Of a stretch of 34,000 bases of DNA, positions 7,112 to 14,243 are shown one piece after another. How positions within the stretch are numbered: the stretch's first letter is position 1; the number at the start of each line of letters is the position of its first letter. A program made the position numbers and the translations under genes. Origin of the DNA: an uncultured Clostridia bacterium (lineage in GTDB: Bacteria; Bacillota; Clostridia; Oscillospirales; Oscillospiraceae); assembly GCA_945875335.1 (NCBI GenBank), contig CAMCKD010000011.1, positions 1 to 34,000 on the forward strand, read 5' to 3'. A model generated the notes under the pieces. The model had not been told where the DNA came from, made no database searches, and saw nothing but the letters and a program-made list of their open reading frames with translations.

Positions 7112-7796
7112 CAAAGTCTTTGCAGGTGTGTTCGACTCCACCACAGCGGCGGTGATTGCACCGGGTGATTTTCTTCTGTGCGTGGGGGTATCCCTTGTCA
7201 TCGGGCTGATGCTCTGCCTGATGGCGCAGTGGCACTCCCGGTGCAGCGAGAGCTTCGCCATCACCCTGGCCCTGCTCCCCGCCTCGGTGTGCGTGGTGAT
7301 CATGATGGTCAATGGCAACATCGGCGCGGGAGTGGCCGTGGCGGGTGCCTTCAGCCTGGTGCGCTTCCGCAGCGCGGCGGGCACCGGGCGGGAGATCAGC
7401 GCGGTGTTCATCGCCATGGGGGCCGGGCTCATTGCGGGCATGGGGTATCTGGCCTATGGGGTGCTCTTCGCCCTGGTGCTGGGTCTGATGATGATGGCCT
7501 ACACCGCCCTGCACCTGGGCGGCCGCCGGGAGGAGCAATACCGGCTGCTTCGCATCACCATCCCGGAAAGCCTGAACTATGACCATGTGTTTGACCCGGT
7601 GCTGGAATCCTATACCAGCGAATACACGCTGAAACAGGTGAAATCCACCAACATGGGCAGCATGTTCCGCCTCACCTACGACATTGTCATCCGTCCGGGA
7701 CTTCCCGAAAAGAACCTGCTGGACGAGCTGCGGTGCCTCAACGGAAATCTGGAAATCAGTCTTTCCTGCCAGGAGACAGAAAACTCCGGGCTGTAA
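7104..7796 (+). CDS. DUF4956 membrane protein
   Basis: This 230-residue protein starts inside the end of the VTC gene (8-base overlap) and is probably translationally coupled. The N-terminal two thirds contain about four hydrophobic segments (near residues 20-38, 50-68, 72-90 and 105-130), with the family-typical GAGVAVAGAFSLVRFRSAAGTGREI stretch in the loop between the middle segments (quoted here only as positions 70-95 in part: SLVRFRSAAGT). The C-terminal third is a soluble cytoplasmic domain. The family is known to travel with VTC-domain proteins; its biochemical function is not established. A role as membrane anchor or channel for the polymerase product is a guess from context, by analogy with membrane-bound VTC complexes. 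Confidence 0.85.
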   Translation: MLNKVFAGVFDSTTAAVIAPGDFLLCVGVSLVIGLMLCLMAQWHSRCSESFAITLALLPASVCVVIMMVNGNIGAGVAVAGAFSLVRFRSAAGTGREISAVFIAMGAGLIAGMGYLAYGVLFALVLGLMMMAYTALHLGGRREEQYRLLRITIPESLNYDHVFDPVLESYTSEYTLKQVKSTNMGSMFRLTYDIVIRPGLPEKNLLDELRCLNGNLEISLSCQETENSGL

Positions 7797-7817
7797 TCAA
7801 ATAAGGAGGAAATCATC

Positions 7818-9227
7818 ATGAAAAAATTACTTTCCATCCTGCTCTGCCTGACCCTGACCCTCTGCGCCGGGGCTGCATGGGCGGAGGAGGACAGTCTCTT
7901 CACTGACCGGGATCTATTACAGGAGGCGGATTTAACCAATGCGGAAGAAATCACCCTCACAGGCCAATCCCTGACCATTGACCACGGCGGCGTGTTCGTC
8001 CTCTCGGGCAATATTGAAAACGGCCAGCTTCTGGTAGAGGCCGGGGACGAGGACAAGGTGCAGCTGGTGCTGAACGGTGTGGACATCCACGCGGGGACCG
8101 GCGCAGCCATCCAGGTGACCACCGCCGACAAGGTGTTCATCACCCTGGCATCCGGCAGCGAGAACAGCCTTTCTTCGGAGAACATCACCGAGGACGGGGT
8201 GGACGGGGTCATCTATTCCAAGTCCGATCTGACCCTGAACGGCCAGGGCTCCCTCAGCGTCACTTCTCAGCAGGGCCACGGCATCGTCTGTAAGGACACC
8301 TTGGCCATCACCGGCGGAAACTACACCATCCAGGCCGCGGGCCACGGCATCACCGGTAAGGATGAACTGAACATTGCCGACGGCACCTTCGCCATCACCA
8401 CCGGCGGCGGCAGCCAGGCCGTGGAAATGAAGGCCTCCGACAGCTTCGGCGGCTTTGGCCGGGGCTGGAATACCGCCGCCCAAAGCGACGAGGACACCGT
8501 AAAAGCCAAGGGGCTCAAATCCGACGGCCCCATCCATGTGCTCTACGGCAGCTTCACCCTGGACTGCGCCGACGATGCCGTTCACGCCGGAGGCGACATC
8601 ACCATCTCCGGCGGCCAGTGGAGCATTCAATCCGCTGACGACGCCATCCACGCTGACGAGAATGTGACCATTGAAGACGGCAGCTTTGACATTCCCTACT
8701 GCTATGAGGGCATCGAGGGGAAAAATGTGACCATCGACGGCGGCAGCTTCAACATCACCTCCAACGATGACGGACTGAATGCCACCGGCGAAGAAACCGG
8801 AATCCAGTTTGGCCCGGGCATGGACACCGGCGCAGTGATTACCGTCAACGGCGGCACCCTGACCATTGTCTCCAGCGGGGACTGCATCGACTCCAACGGC
8901 ACCATCGTCCTGAACGGCGGCACCCTGAACCTGACCTGCAACGGAAACGGCAACACCGCCCTGGACTCTGAAAGCGGCATCACCAACAACGGCGCTGATG
9001 TGACCACCAACGACGGCTCCGAAAACGGCGGCGGCTTTGGCAGAGGCCAGATGGGCGGCAGCAGAGGCCAGTTCGGCGGCAAATCCTTCGGCGGTCAGGA
9101 AAACGGCCAGTTTGACCCCAACGGCAAGGGTCAATTCGGCACCCCGCCCACCGACAGAACCGGCCCCGGCGGTGCCCCGGTGGACGGCACCAGCAAGGCC
9201 ACACCCCCCGCTGAAAATGTAGGCTGA
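7818..9227 (+). CDS. Exported beta-helix protein (DUF4353 / carbohydrate-binding-like)
   Basis: This 469-residue protein has a classical signal peptide (MKKLLSILLCLTLTL, cleavage probably after AWA at residues 20-22). The mature part is built of about 20-residue repeats such as ITISGGQWSIQSADDAIHAD and VTIDGGSFNITSNDDGLNA, typical of a right-handed parallel beta-helix. The last 85 residues are low complexity, rich in Gly, Gln, Asn and Pro (GGFGRGQMGGSRGQFGG), perhaps a flexible or wall-associated tail; no LPXTG motif or lipobox is seen. It follows DUF4956 by 21 bases with AAGGAGG upstream, so it is the third gene of the cassette. The family name suggests carbohydrate binding, but no ligand can be read from the sequence. 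Confidence 0.85.
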   Translation: MKKLLSILLCLTLTLCAGAAWAEEDSLFTDRDLLQEADLTNAEEITLTGQSLTIDHGGVFVLSGNIENGQLLVEAGDEDKVQLVLNGVDIHAGTGAAIQVTTADKVFITLASGSENSLSSENITEDGVDGVIYSKSDLTLNGQGSLSVTSQQGHGIVCKDTLAITGGNYTIQAAGHGITGKDELNIADGTFAITTGGGSQAVEMKASDSFGGFGRGWNTAAQSDEDTVKAKGLKSDGPIHVLYGSFTLDCADDAVHAGGDITISGGQWSIQSADDAIHADENVTIEDGSFDIPYCYEGIEGKNVTIDGGSFNITSNDDGLNATGEETGIQFGPGMDTGAVITVNGGTLTIVSSGDCIDSNGTIVLNGGTLNLTCNGNGNTALDSESGITNNGADVTTNDGSENGGGFGRGQMGGSRGQFGGKSFGGQENGQFDPNGKGQFGTPPTDRTGPGGAPVDGTSKATPPAENVG

Positions 9228-9265
9228 TTTGAACAACACCGCCCTGCCCCACCTGATAAAACAGT

Positions 9266-9450
9266 AAATTGTTGTTTATACTCCCTTGGCTCCCCCTCTG
9301 GGGGAGCTGCCGAAGTAGCGCACACTGGGGCTGAGGGGGTGCCAAACGTTGGTTGCTGGTACGCTTTAACCGACGACACCTCTCCCGACCTCGCTGGCGC
9401 TCGGCCACCCTCCCCAGAGGGGAGGGCAAGGGTGCGTTAAAAAACAATTT
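9266..9450. repeat. Family C palindromic element between convergent genes
   Basis: About 185 bp starting AAATTGTTGTTTATA and ending AAAAACAATTT. The core has CTCCCCCTCTGGGGGAG, a CACACTGGGGCTGAGGGG segment and, near the other end, CCTCCCCAGAGGGGAGGG. It is nearly identical to 16576-16763 over the core and in the same orientation. It lies between the 3' ends of the beta-helix gene and xylB, and its hairpins may help end transcription. Confidence 0.9.
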
Positions 9451-9481
9451 GTCTTCTTATTGACAGCTCCCATATCCAAAC

Positions 9482-9508
9482 AAATCCCGCCCATTGGGCG
9501 GGATTTTT
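9482..9508. terminator. Terminator of xylB (bidirectional)
   Basis: Perfect 11-bp stem AAATCCCGCCC (9482-9492) and GGGCGGGATTT (9496-9506) with a 3-base loop, 17 bases beyond the xylB stop codon. T-runs flank it on both strands, stronger on the plus strand. Confidence 0.85.
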
Positions 9509-9522
9509 GATGGATAAAGGTA

Positions 9523-10995
9523 TTACTGCTCCTGCAGCTGGGCGAAGAGGCCCTTCAGGGTGGGGTAAATCTGCCTGAAATACTGGTAGCGCTTTTCGTA
9601 CCGGGCGGCGATTTCGGGGTCGGGCTGGACGGTTTCGCGGACGGTGACCAGAGCATCGGCGCAGGACTTCACGCTGTCGAAGAGGCCGCAGCCAACCATG
9701 GCCAGCATAGCACCGCCGTAGCCGGGGCCTTCCTCGGTCTGGGGGATATCCAGGGGCAGGTTCAACACATTGGCGAAAATCTTCCGCCACAGGGGGCTCT
9801 TGGCACCGCCGCCGCAGACCTTGGAGCGCTCAATCTGAATGCCCAGGCTCTTTGCAACCTCGAAGCTGTCCCGGATGGCGAAGGCCACACCCTCCAGCAC
9901 CGCCTGAACCATATCGGAGCGGGTGGAGTCCATGGTCATGCCCAGGAAGGTGGCCCGGGCGTTGGTATCGTTGATGGGGCTCCGCTCGCCCATCAGGTAG
10001 GGCAGGAAATAGACCCGGTTGGCGCCCAGCTTGTCGGCGGTGATGTCCTTCTGCTCGGCGGGGTAATCCTTGGTCTTCAAAATCTCGTCACACAGCCACT
10101 TGTTGCAGCTGGCGGCGGAGAGCATGCAGCCCATCAGATGGAAGCGGCCATCGGCATGGGCAAAGGCATGGAGGCCGTTGGTGGAATCCACGCCGAATTT
10201 CTCGGAGGAAATGAACACGGTGCCGGAGGTGCCCAGGCTGATGTTGCAGGCGCCGTCGCCCACGGTGCCGGTGCCAACGGCAGCGGCGGCATTGTCACCG
10301 GCGCCGCCCACCACCTTGGCAGTCTTGGGCAAGCCAATGTCGGCGGTCACATTGCCGATGACCTCGTAGCTCTCGAAGAGCTTGGGCATCTGGCTCTCGG
10401 AAACGCCGCAGATTTCCAGCATTTCCTTGGACCAGCACTTGTGCTCCACATCCAGCAGCAGCATGCCGGAGGCATCGGAATAGTCACAGGCGTGGACGCC
10501 GGTGAGCTTGTAGTTGATGAAGTCCTTGGGCAGCATGATTTTGGCAATGCGCTTAAAGTTCTCCGGCTCGTTCTTCTGAACCCACAGCAGCTTGGGCGCG
10601 GTGAAGCCTGCGAAGGCGATGTTGGCGGTGAGGGCGGACAGCTTCTGCTTGCCGATGACCCCATTCAGGTACTCCACCTCTTTGTAGGTCCGGCCGTCGT
10701 TCCACAAAATAGCGGGGCGAATCACGTTGTCGTTCTCGTCCAGAATGACCAGACCGTGCATCTGGCCGCCGCAGCCAATGCCGGCCACATCGTTAACGTC
10801 AATTCCGGCGGTCAGCTCCTTCAAGCCATCCTGCACCGCAGTCCACCAGTCCTCGGGGTTCTGCTCGGACCAGCCGGGATGGGGGAACATCAGGGGATAA
10901 TCCCGGGAAACGGTGCTGCAAATCTTGCCGGTGCCGTCCACCAGCAGCAGCTTGACGGCAGAGGTGCCCAGGTCGATACCAATAAAATATTGCAT
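9523..10995 (-). CDS. xylB: Xylulokinase
   Basis: This 490-residue FGGY-family kinase phosphorylates D-xylulose to D-xylulose 5-phosphate, feeding the pentose phosphate pathway. The N-terminal phosphate loop is FIGIDLGTSAVKLLLVDG, the substrate motif GCGGQMHGLV and the catalytic aspartate in GGAGDNAAAAVGTG are all present, and the C-terminal FGGY domain carries VCGGGAKSPLWRKI and EEGPGYGGAMLA. The length is standard. The start has TAGGAGG upstream. The AraC regulator gene lies directly upstream on the same strand, but no xylose isomerase gene is in the window. Upstream, a TATAAT (11077-11082, minus strand) without a -35 box may be an activator-dependent promoter. Confidence 0.95.
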   Translation of the reverse strand: MQYFIGIDLGTSAVKLLLVDGTGKICSTVSRDYPLMFPHPGWSEQNPEDWWTAVQDGLKELTAGIDVNDVAGIGCGGQMHGLVILDENDNVIRPAILWNDGRTYKEVEYLNGVIGKQKLSALTANIAFAGFTAPKLLWVQKNEPENFKRIAKIMLPKDFINYKLTGVHACDYSDASGMLLLDVEHKCWSKEMLEICGVSESQMPKLFESYEVIGNVTADIGLPKTAKVVGGAGDNAAAAVGTGTVGDGACNISLGTSGTVFISSEKFGVDSTNGLHAFAHADGRFHLMGCMLSAASCNKWLCDEILKTKDYPAEQKDITADKLGANRVYFLPYLMGERSPINDTNARATFLGMTMDSTRSDMVQAVLEGVAFAIRDSFEVAKSLGIQIERSKVCGGGAKSPLWRKIFANVLNLPLDIPQTEEGPGYGGAMLAMVGCGLFDSVKSCADALVTVRETVQPDPEIAARYEKRYQYFRQIYPTLKGLFAQLQEQ

Positions 10996-11076
10996 GGAAA
11001 TGCCTCCTATTGTTTTTTCGATGGTTCCAGTTTAATACAGGAAGCCCCCGGGTGCAAGAGCCTCCTTGGGGTTTTT

Positions 11077-11082
11077 ATTATA
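11077..11082 (-). promoter_or_regulatory. Possible activator-dependent -10 box of xylB
   Basis: TATAAT on the minus strand 82 bases before the xylB start. The expected -35 position reads AAAAAG, which is not promoter-like. This would fit a promoter needing an activator such as the AraC-type regulator next door. Transcription from the regulator gene could also run into xylB, as no terminator is seen between them. Confidence 0.35.
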
Positions 11083-11116
11083 CAAATTTGCTTTTTCTTC
11101 TTTTTCGGCAATTCGC

Positions 11117-12064
11117 CTATTTTCCGCCTGCCGTAATTGTGCAACAATTCGGGTCTTTGCGCAGTTCTTCCAGAATGTCCCGGCTCTGCTCGTCGGAATA
11201 AAACCGTTCCAGAGAATGGATGCTGTGGTGGATGACTGCATTTTCCGGTTTTTTCAGGGAAAGCTTGTATTGTTCCGGGGTCATGCCGAACTGGCGCTTA
11301 AACGCGGCGGAGAAATACCGATAGTCCGAAAACCCGGAGGCCATGCACACGGCGGTGAGCTTTTCCTCCCCGCCGGAGATCAGCTTGCAGGCGCAGTTGA
11401 CCCGGACGGAATTCACATACTCCTGGAAGCTCTGGTTCAGGGTGCTTTTGATGAAATGGGACAGGTAGCTCATGGAGAAGCCCTCTGACTCAGCAAAGTC
11501 GGACAGGCGGATTTTATGCATGTAGTTCTCATCCACAAACCGGATGAGGGAGGCCAGCCGCTTGTTTCGCTTTTCCTGGCTGATTCGTTCCTCCCGGGTG
11601 ATGGCCCGGATGGGCACCGCCCCCAGAATTCGGTGGAACACCAGGCACACCTGGCCGATGCAGAACAGGGTGTTGAAGCTCTCCCGGTTCAGGTAGGCCT
11701 CCCCGATTTCCAGCAGCATGTTCCGAATTGTCCCAGCCTGCTCCCCCAGGTAGGGATTCAGCAAGATGGCATCCACCACCAGGTCATTTTGCAGCCGCAG
11801 CAGCTCCGGGGATACCTGGAGGCACAAAAAGGTGCAGTTTTCCTCGATTTTGTGGAGCTCATGGGGCTCACTGGGCTGGAACAGCAGCAGACTCCCCTTT
11901 TCCGCCCGGAAGCTGCCCCCGCCGCCGCTGACCGTCATGGGGTTGTCCAGCAGCCAGATCAGCTCCCACTCGGCATGGAAATGGGGGGTGCGGTAGTCCA
12001 CGGTATTGAAAAACACAGTCATACCCGGAATCCGGCTGTGGCGAATGATCTCCAATTCGTTCAT
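11117..12064 (-). CDS. AraC-family transcriptional regulator
   Basis: This 315-residue regulator has an N-terminal cupin-like sensor domain (HFHAEWELIWLLD, GSLLLFQPSEPHEL) and a C-terminal AraC DNA-binding domain of two helix-turn-helix units (IRLSDFAESEGFSMSYLSHFIK and ACKLISGGEEKLTAVCMASGFSD, ending FSAAFKRQFGMTPEQYK). The domain order is that of sugar-responsive activators. I start it at 12064 (MNELEI) behind AAAGGGA; an ATG three codons earlier is possible, and the frame open to 12298 crosses the promoter. It lies upstream of xylB and divergent from sufCB. Its own promoter region has two identical 11-bp repeats 22 bp apart. Pentose-responsive control of xylB is likely from position; the ligand is not readable. 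Confidence 0.9.
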   Translation of the reverse strand: MNELEIIRHSRIPGMTVFFNTVDYRTPHFHAEWELIWLLDNPMTVSGGGGSFRAEKGSLLLFQPSEPHELHKIEENCTFLCLQVSPELLRLQNDLVVDAILLNPYLGEQAGTIRNMLLEIGEAYLNRESFNTLFCIGQVCLVFHRILGAVPIRAITREERISQEKRNKRLASLIRFVDENYMHKIRLSDFAESEGFSMSYLSHFIKSTLNQSFQEYVNSVRVNCACKLISGGEEKLTAVCMASGFSDYRYFSAAFKRQFGMTPEQYKLSLKKPENAVIHHSIHSLERFYSDEQSRDILEELRKDPNCCTITAGGK

Positions 12065-12092
12065 GGTCAGCATCCCTTTCATGATATATTTT

Positions 12093-12121
12093 ATTGTATC
12101 ACAGGATTTTTTGGGGTGCAA
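12093..12121 (-). promoter_or_regulatory. Promoter of the AraC-type regulator
   Basis: On the minus strand TTGCAC (12116-12121), 17 bases, TACAAT (12093-12098), giving a leader of about 22 bases. It is divergent from the sufC promoter; the two -35 boxes are about 42 bases apart with the direct repeat between them. Confidence 0.7.
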
Positions 12122-12125
12122 CCGA

Positions 12126-12158
12126 ATTTTGGGAAAAGTTTCCGTAGATTTTGGGAAA
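12126..12158 (+). promoter_or_regulatory. Direct repeat between divergent promoters, possible AraC-type operator
   Basis: ATTTTGGGAAA occurs at 12126-12136 and again at 12148-12158, exactly 22 bp apart, about two helical turns, filling the space between the -35 boxes of the regulator and of sufC. A weaker relative (ATTTTTTGGGG) is at 12106-12116. Direct half-sites at this spacing suit an AraC-family protein. No copy was found in front of xylB or the FGGY kinase. Confidence 0.45.
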
Positions 12159-12163
12159 TACTG

Positions 12164-12192
12164 TTGAATCCCCGGAGAAAATGGTGTACAAT
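12164..12192 (+). promoter_or_regulatory. Promoter of sufCB
   Basis: TTGAAT (12164-12169), 17 bases, TACAAT (12187-12192), followed by a 35-40 base leader and GGAGGA before the sufC start at 12237. Confidence 0.7.
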
Positions 12193-12236
12193 AGCAAATC
12201 GAGAGCGTTAACGTGATGATGGAGGAACGATACCAT

Positions 12237-12974
12237 ATGCTAGAAATCAAAAATCTGTCCTTCGACGTAACCGATGACAAGGGACAGAAGCAAATCATTC
12301 AAAACCTGAATCTCAGTGTGGACGAGGGGAAATTCGTGGTGATCACCGGCCCCAACGGCAGCGGCAAGTCCACTCTTGCCAAGCTGATCGCAGGCATCGA
12401 AAAGCCCTCCGGCGGTCAGATTTTCTTCGACGGCAAGGATATTACGGGCTGCTCCATCACCGACCGGGCCAATCTGGGCATCAGCTTTGCCCTGCAGCAG
12501 CCCGTGCGGTTCAAGGGCATCACCGTTCTGGATTTGCTGAGGCTGGCTGCCAAAAAGCGGCTGACCGTGGGCGAGGCCTGCAACTATCTTGCCGAGGTTG
12601 GGCTGTGCGCGAAGGATTATGTCAACCGCGAGGTCAACGCCTCCCTCTCCGGCGGCGAACTCAAGCGGATTGAAATTGCCACTGTGCTGGCCCGGGGCAC
12701 CCGGCTGTCCATTTTCGACGAGCCGGAGGCGGGCATCGACCTGTGGAGCTTCCAGAGCCTGATTAAGGTCTTCCGCCACATGCGGGACACCATCCACGGC
12801 TCCATCCTGATCATCTCCCACCAGGAGCGGATTCTGGACATTGCCGACGAGATTGTGGTGCTCGCCGAGGGCGGCATCCGCAGCCGGGGCACCAAGGAAG
12901 AGATCATGCCGGAGCTGATGCGCAGCGCCGATGTGGCCAGAAGCTGCTCCAAAATTGAGGAAGGGGGACTGTAA
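12237..12974 (+). CDS. sufC: SufC-like ATPase of a minimal Fe-S assembly system
   Basis: This 245-residue soluble ABC ATPase is of the SufC type, which powers Fe-S cluster assembly on its SufB partner rather than membrane transport. It shows Walker A (TGPNGSGKST), a Q loop (SFALQQPVRF), the signature LSGGELKRIE, Walker B (LSIFDEPEAGID) and the switch histidine (SHQER). The DEPEAGID form with D-L-W following matches the SufC branch. I start at 12237 (MLEIKNLSF), 10 bases after GGAGGA; the frame opens at 12213 but the first codons would cover the ribosome site. The next gene, sufB-like, follows after 2 bases. No sufS, sufU or sufD is present, so this is the two-gene SUF-like minimal arrangement (SmsCB) of many anaerobes and archaea. 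Confidence 0.88.
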   Translation: MLEIKNLSFDVTDDKGQKQIIQNLNLSVDEGKFVVITGPNGSGKSTLAKLIAGIEKPSGGQIFFDGKDITGCSITDRANLGISFALQQPVRFKGITVLDLLRLAAKKRLTVGEACNYLAEVGLCAKDYVNREVNASLSGGELKRIEIATVLARGTRLSIFDEPEAGIDLWSFQSLIKVFRHMRDTIHGSILIISHQERILDIADEIVVLAEGGIRSRGTKEEIMPELMRSADVARSCSKIEEGGL

Positions 12975-12976
12975 TC

Positions 12977-13900
12977 ATGGCATTGGATGAAATTCAGCTG
13001 CGGCTGCTGCAGGAGATCGCCGACCTGCACACCGTCCCCGAGGGGGCCTACAACATCCGCTCCAACTCCGCCCTGGCAGGCAGAAACACCACCGCCAACA
13101 TCGACATTGTCTCCAAGCCCGACGGCACCGGCATCGACATTCACATCAAGCCCGGCACCAAAAAGGAAAGCGTCCACATTCCCGTGGTGCTCAGCGAAAG
13201 CGGCCTGAAGGAGACGGTCTACAACGATTTCTACATCGGCGAGGATTCCGACGTGGTCATCGTGGCAGGCTGCGGCATTCACAACTGCGGTGTCCAGGAT
13301 TCGGAGCATGACGGCGTCCACCGCTTCTTTGTGGGCAAAAACGCCAAGATCAAATATGTGGAAAAGCACTACGGCGAGGGCGACGGCACCGGCAAGCGGA
13401 TCCTCAACCCCGTCACCGAGGTGACCATGGAGGAAGGCAGCGCCATGGAGATGGAAATGGTGCAGATCAAGGGCGTGGACTCCACCGTCCGCACCACCAA
13501 AGCCACCCTGGCCGCCGGGGCTTCTCTGGTTGTCCGGGAGCGGCTGATGACCCACGGCACCCAGCGGGCCGAAAGCATCTACACCACCGACCTGAACGGC
13601 GACGGTGCCCGGGCGGATGTGGTTTCCCGCAGCGTTGCCAAGGATCAGTCCTACCAGCGCTTTGACTCCCGAATCACCGGCAACGCCGCCTGCACCGGCC
13701 ACACCGAGTGCGACGCCATCATCATGGACGATGCCCGGATTCTGGCCGTGCCCCAGCTGGAGGCCAACAACATCGACGCCGCCCTGATTCACGAGGCCGC
13801 CATCGGCAAAATCGCCGGAGAACAGATCATCAAGCTGATGACCTTAGGGCTCACCGAGCAGGAGGCCGAAGAGCAGATCGTCAACGGATTCCTGAAATAA
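12977..13900 (+). CDS. sufB: SufB/SufD-family scaffold of a minimal Fe-S assembly system
   Basis: This 307-residue protein belongs to the SufB/SufD beta-helix family but is much shorter than classical SufB (about 470-490), as in the SmsB form of two-gene systems. The central beta-helix contains the VIVAGCGIHNCGVQDSEHDG segment with two cysteines and a histidine that are candidate cluster ligands, followed by HRFFVGKNAKIKYVEKHYGEG. The C-terminal helices (ALIHEAAIGKIAGEQIIKLMTLGLTEQEAEEQIVNGFL) are shown here only as family-typical from about residue 265 on. It is co-transcribed with sufC (2-base gap, GGGGGA ribosome site in the end of sufC) and ends in a terminator. It should receive clusters or iron and sulfur and hand clusters to apoproteins; the sulfur donor is not encoded nearby. 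Confidence 0.85.
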   Translation: MALDEIQLRLLQEIADLHTVPEGAYNIRSNSALAGRNTTANIDIVSKPDGTGIDIHIKPGTKKESVHIPVVLSESGLKETVYNDFYIGEDSDVVIVAGCGIHNCGVQDSEHDGVHRFFVGKNAKIKYVEKHYGEGDGTGKRILNPVTEVTMEEGSAMEMEMVQIKGVDSTVRTTKATLAAGASLVVRERLMTHGTQRAESIYTTDLNGDGARADVVSRSVAKDQSYQRFDSRITGNAACTGHTECDAIIMDDARILAVPQLEANNIDAALIHEAAIGKIAGEQIIKLMTLGLTEQEAEEQIVNGFLK

Positions 13901-13904
13901 CCCC

Positions 13905-13938
13905 AAGACCGCTTCCATCCTTCGGAGGCGGTCTTTTT
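13905..13938 (+). terminator. Terminator of sufCB
   Basis: AAGACCGCTTCC (13905-13916) pairs with GGAGGCGGTCTT (13924-13935) with one G-U pair and a 7-base loop, followed by TTT and AT-rich sequence. It starts five bases after the stop codon. Confidence 0.9.
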
Positions 13939-14001
13939 ATAAAGAAAAGCACAAAATTTTGTGATAATATTTTGATATTTTCACTATTTTCCACAAGGCA
14001 A

Positions 14002-14030
14002 TTGCAATTTGAAAATGACCATGGTAGAAT
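14002..14030 (+). promoter_or_regulatory. Promoter of the FGGY kinase-araD operon
   Basis: TTGCAA (14002-14007), 17 bases, TAGAAT (14025-14030). The repeat element 14057-14211 lies between this promoter and the start codon at 14244, so the leader would be about 205 bases and consist mostly of that element. Confidence 0.65.
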
Positions 14031-14056
14031 ATTATTGCTGATTGCGTTCCATTTGC

Positions 14057-14211
14057 AAATTGTTGTTTGTACATGCCATTCGTAGGGCGGGGTCATGACC
14101 CCGCCGACCACGTTGCGGTTTGGAACATGTTCCATTCAACGAAAGCACCCAGAAATCGTTACCGATCGGCGGGGTCATGACCCCGCCCTACGAAACGATA
14201 AACAACAATTT
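14057..14211. repeat. Family A palindromic element in the kinase leader
   Basis: 155 bp from AAATTGTTGTTTGT to ATAAACAACAATTT. Each half contains the perfect 20-bp palindrome GGCGGGGTCATGACCCCGCC. The arms 14079-14107 and 14166-14194 are perfect 29-bp reverse complements, so one long stem can replace the two local hairpins. The copy is inverted relative to 20822-20980 and 23863-24020 but has the same orientation relative to its downstream gene. Confidence 0.95.
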
Positions 14212-14243
14212 CTCTGTTCAAATTCTATCAAAGGAGAGTAACT

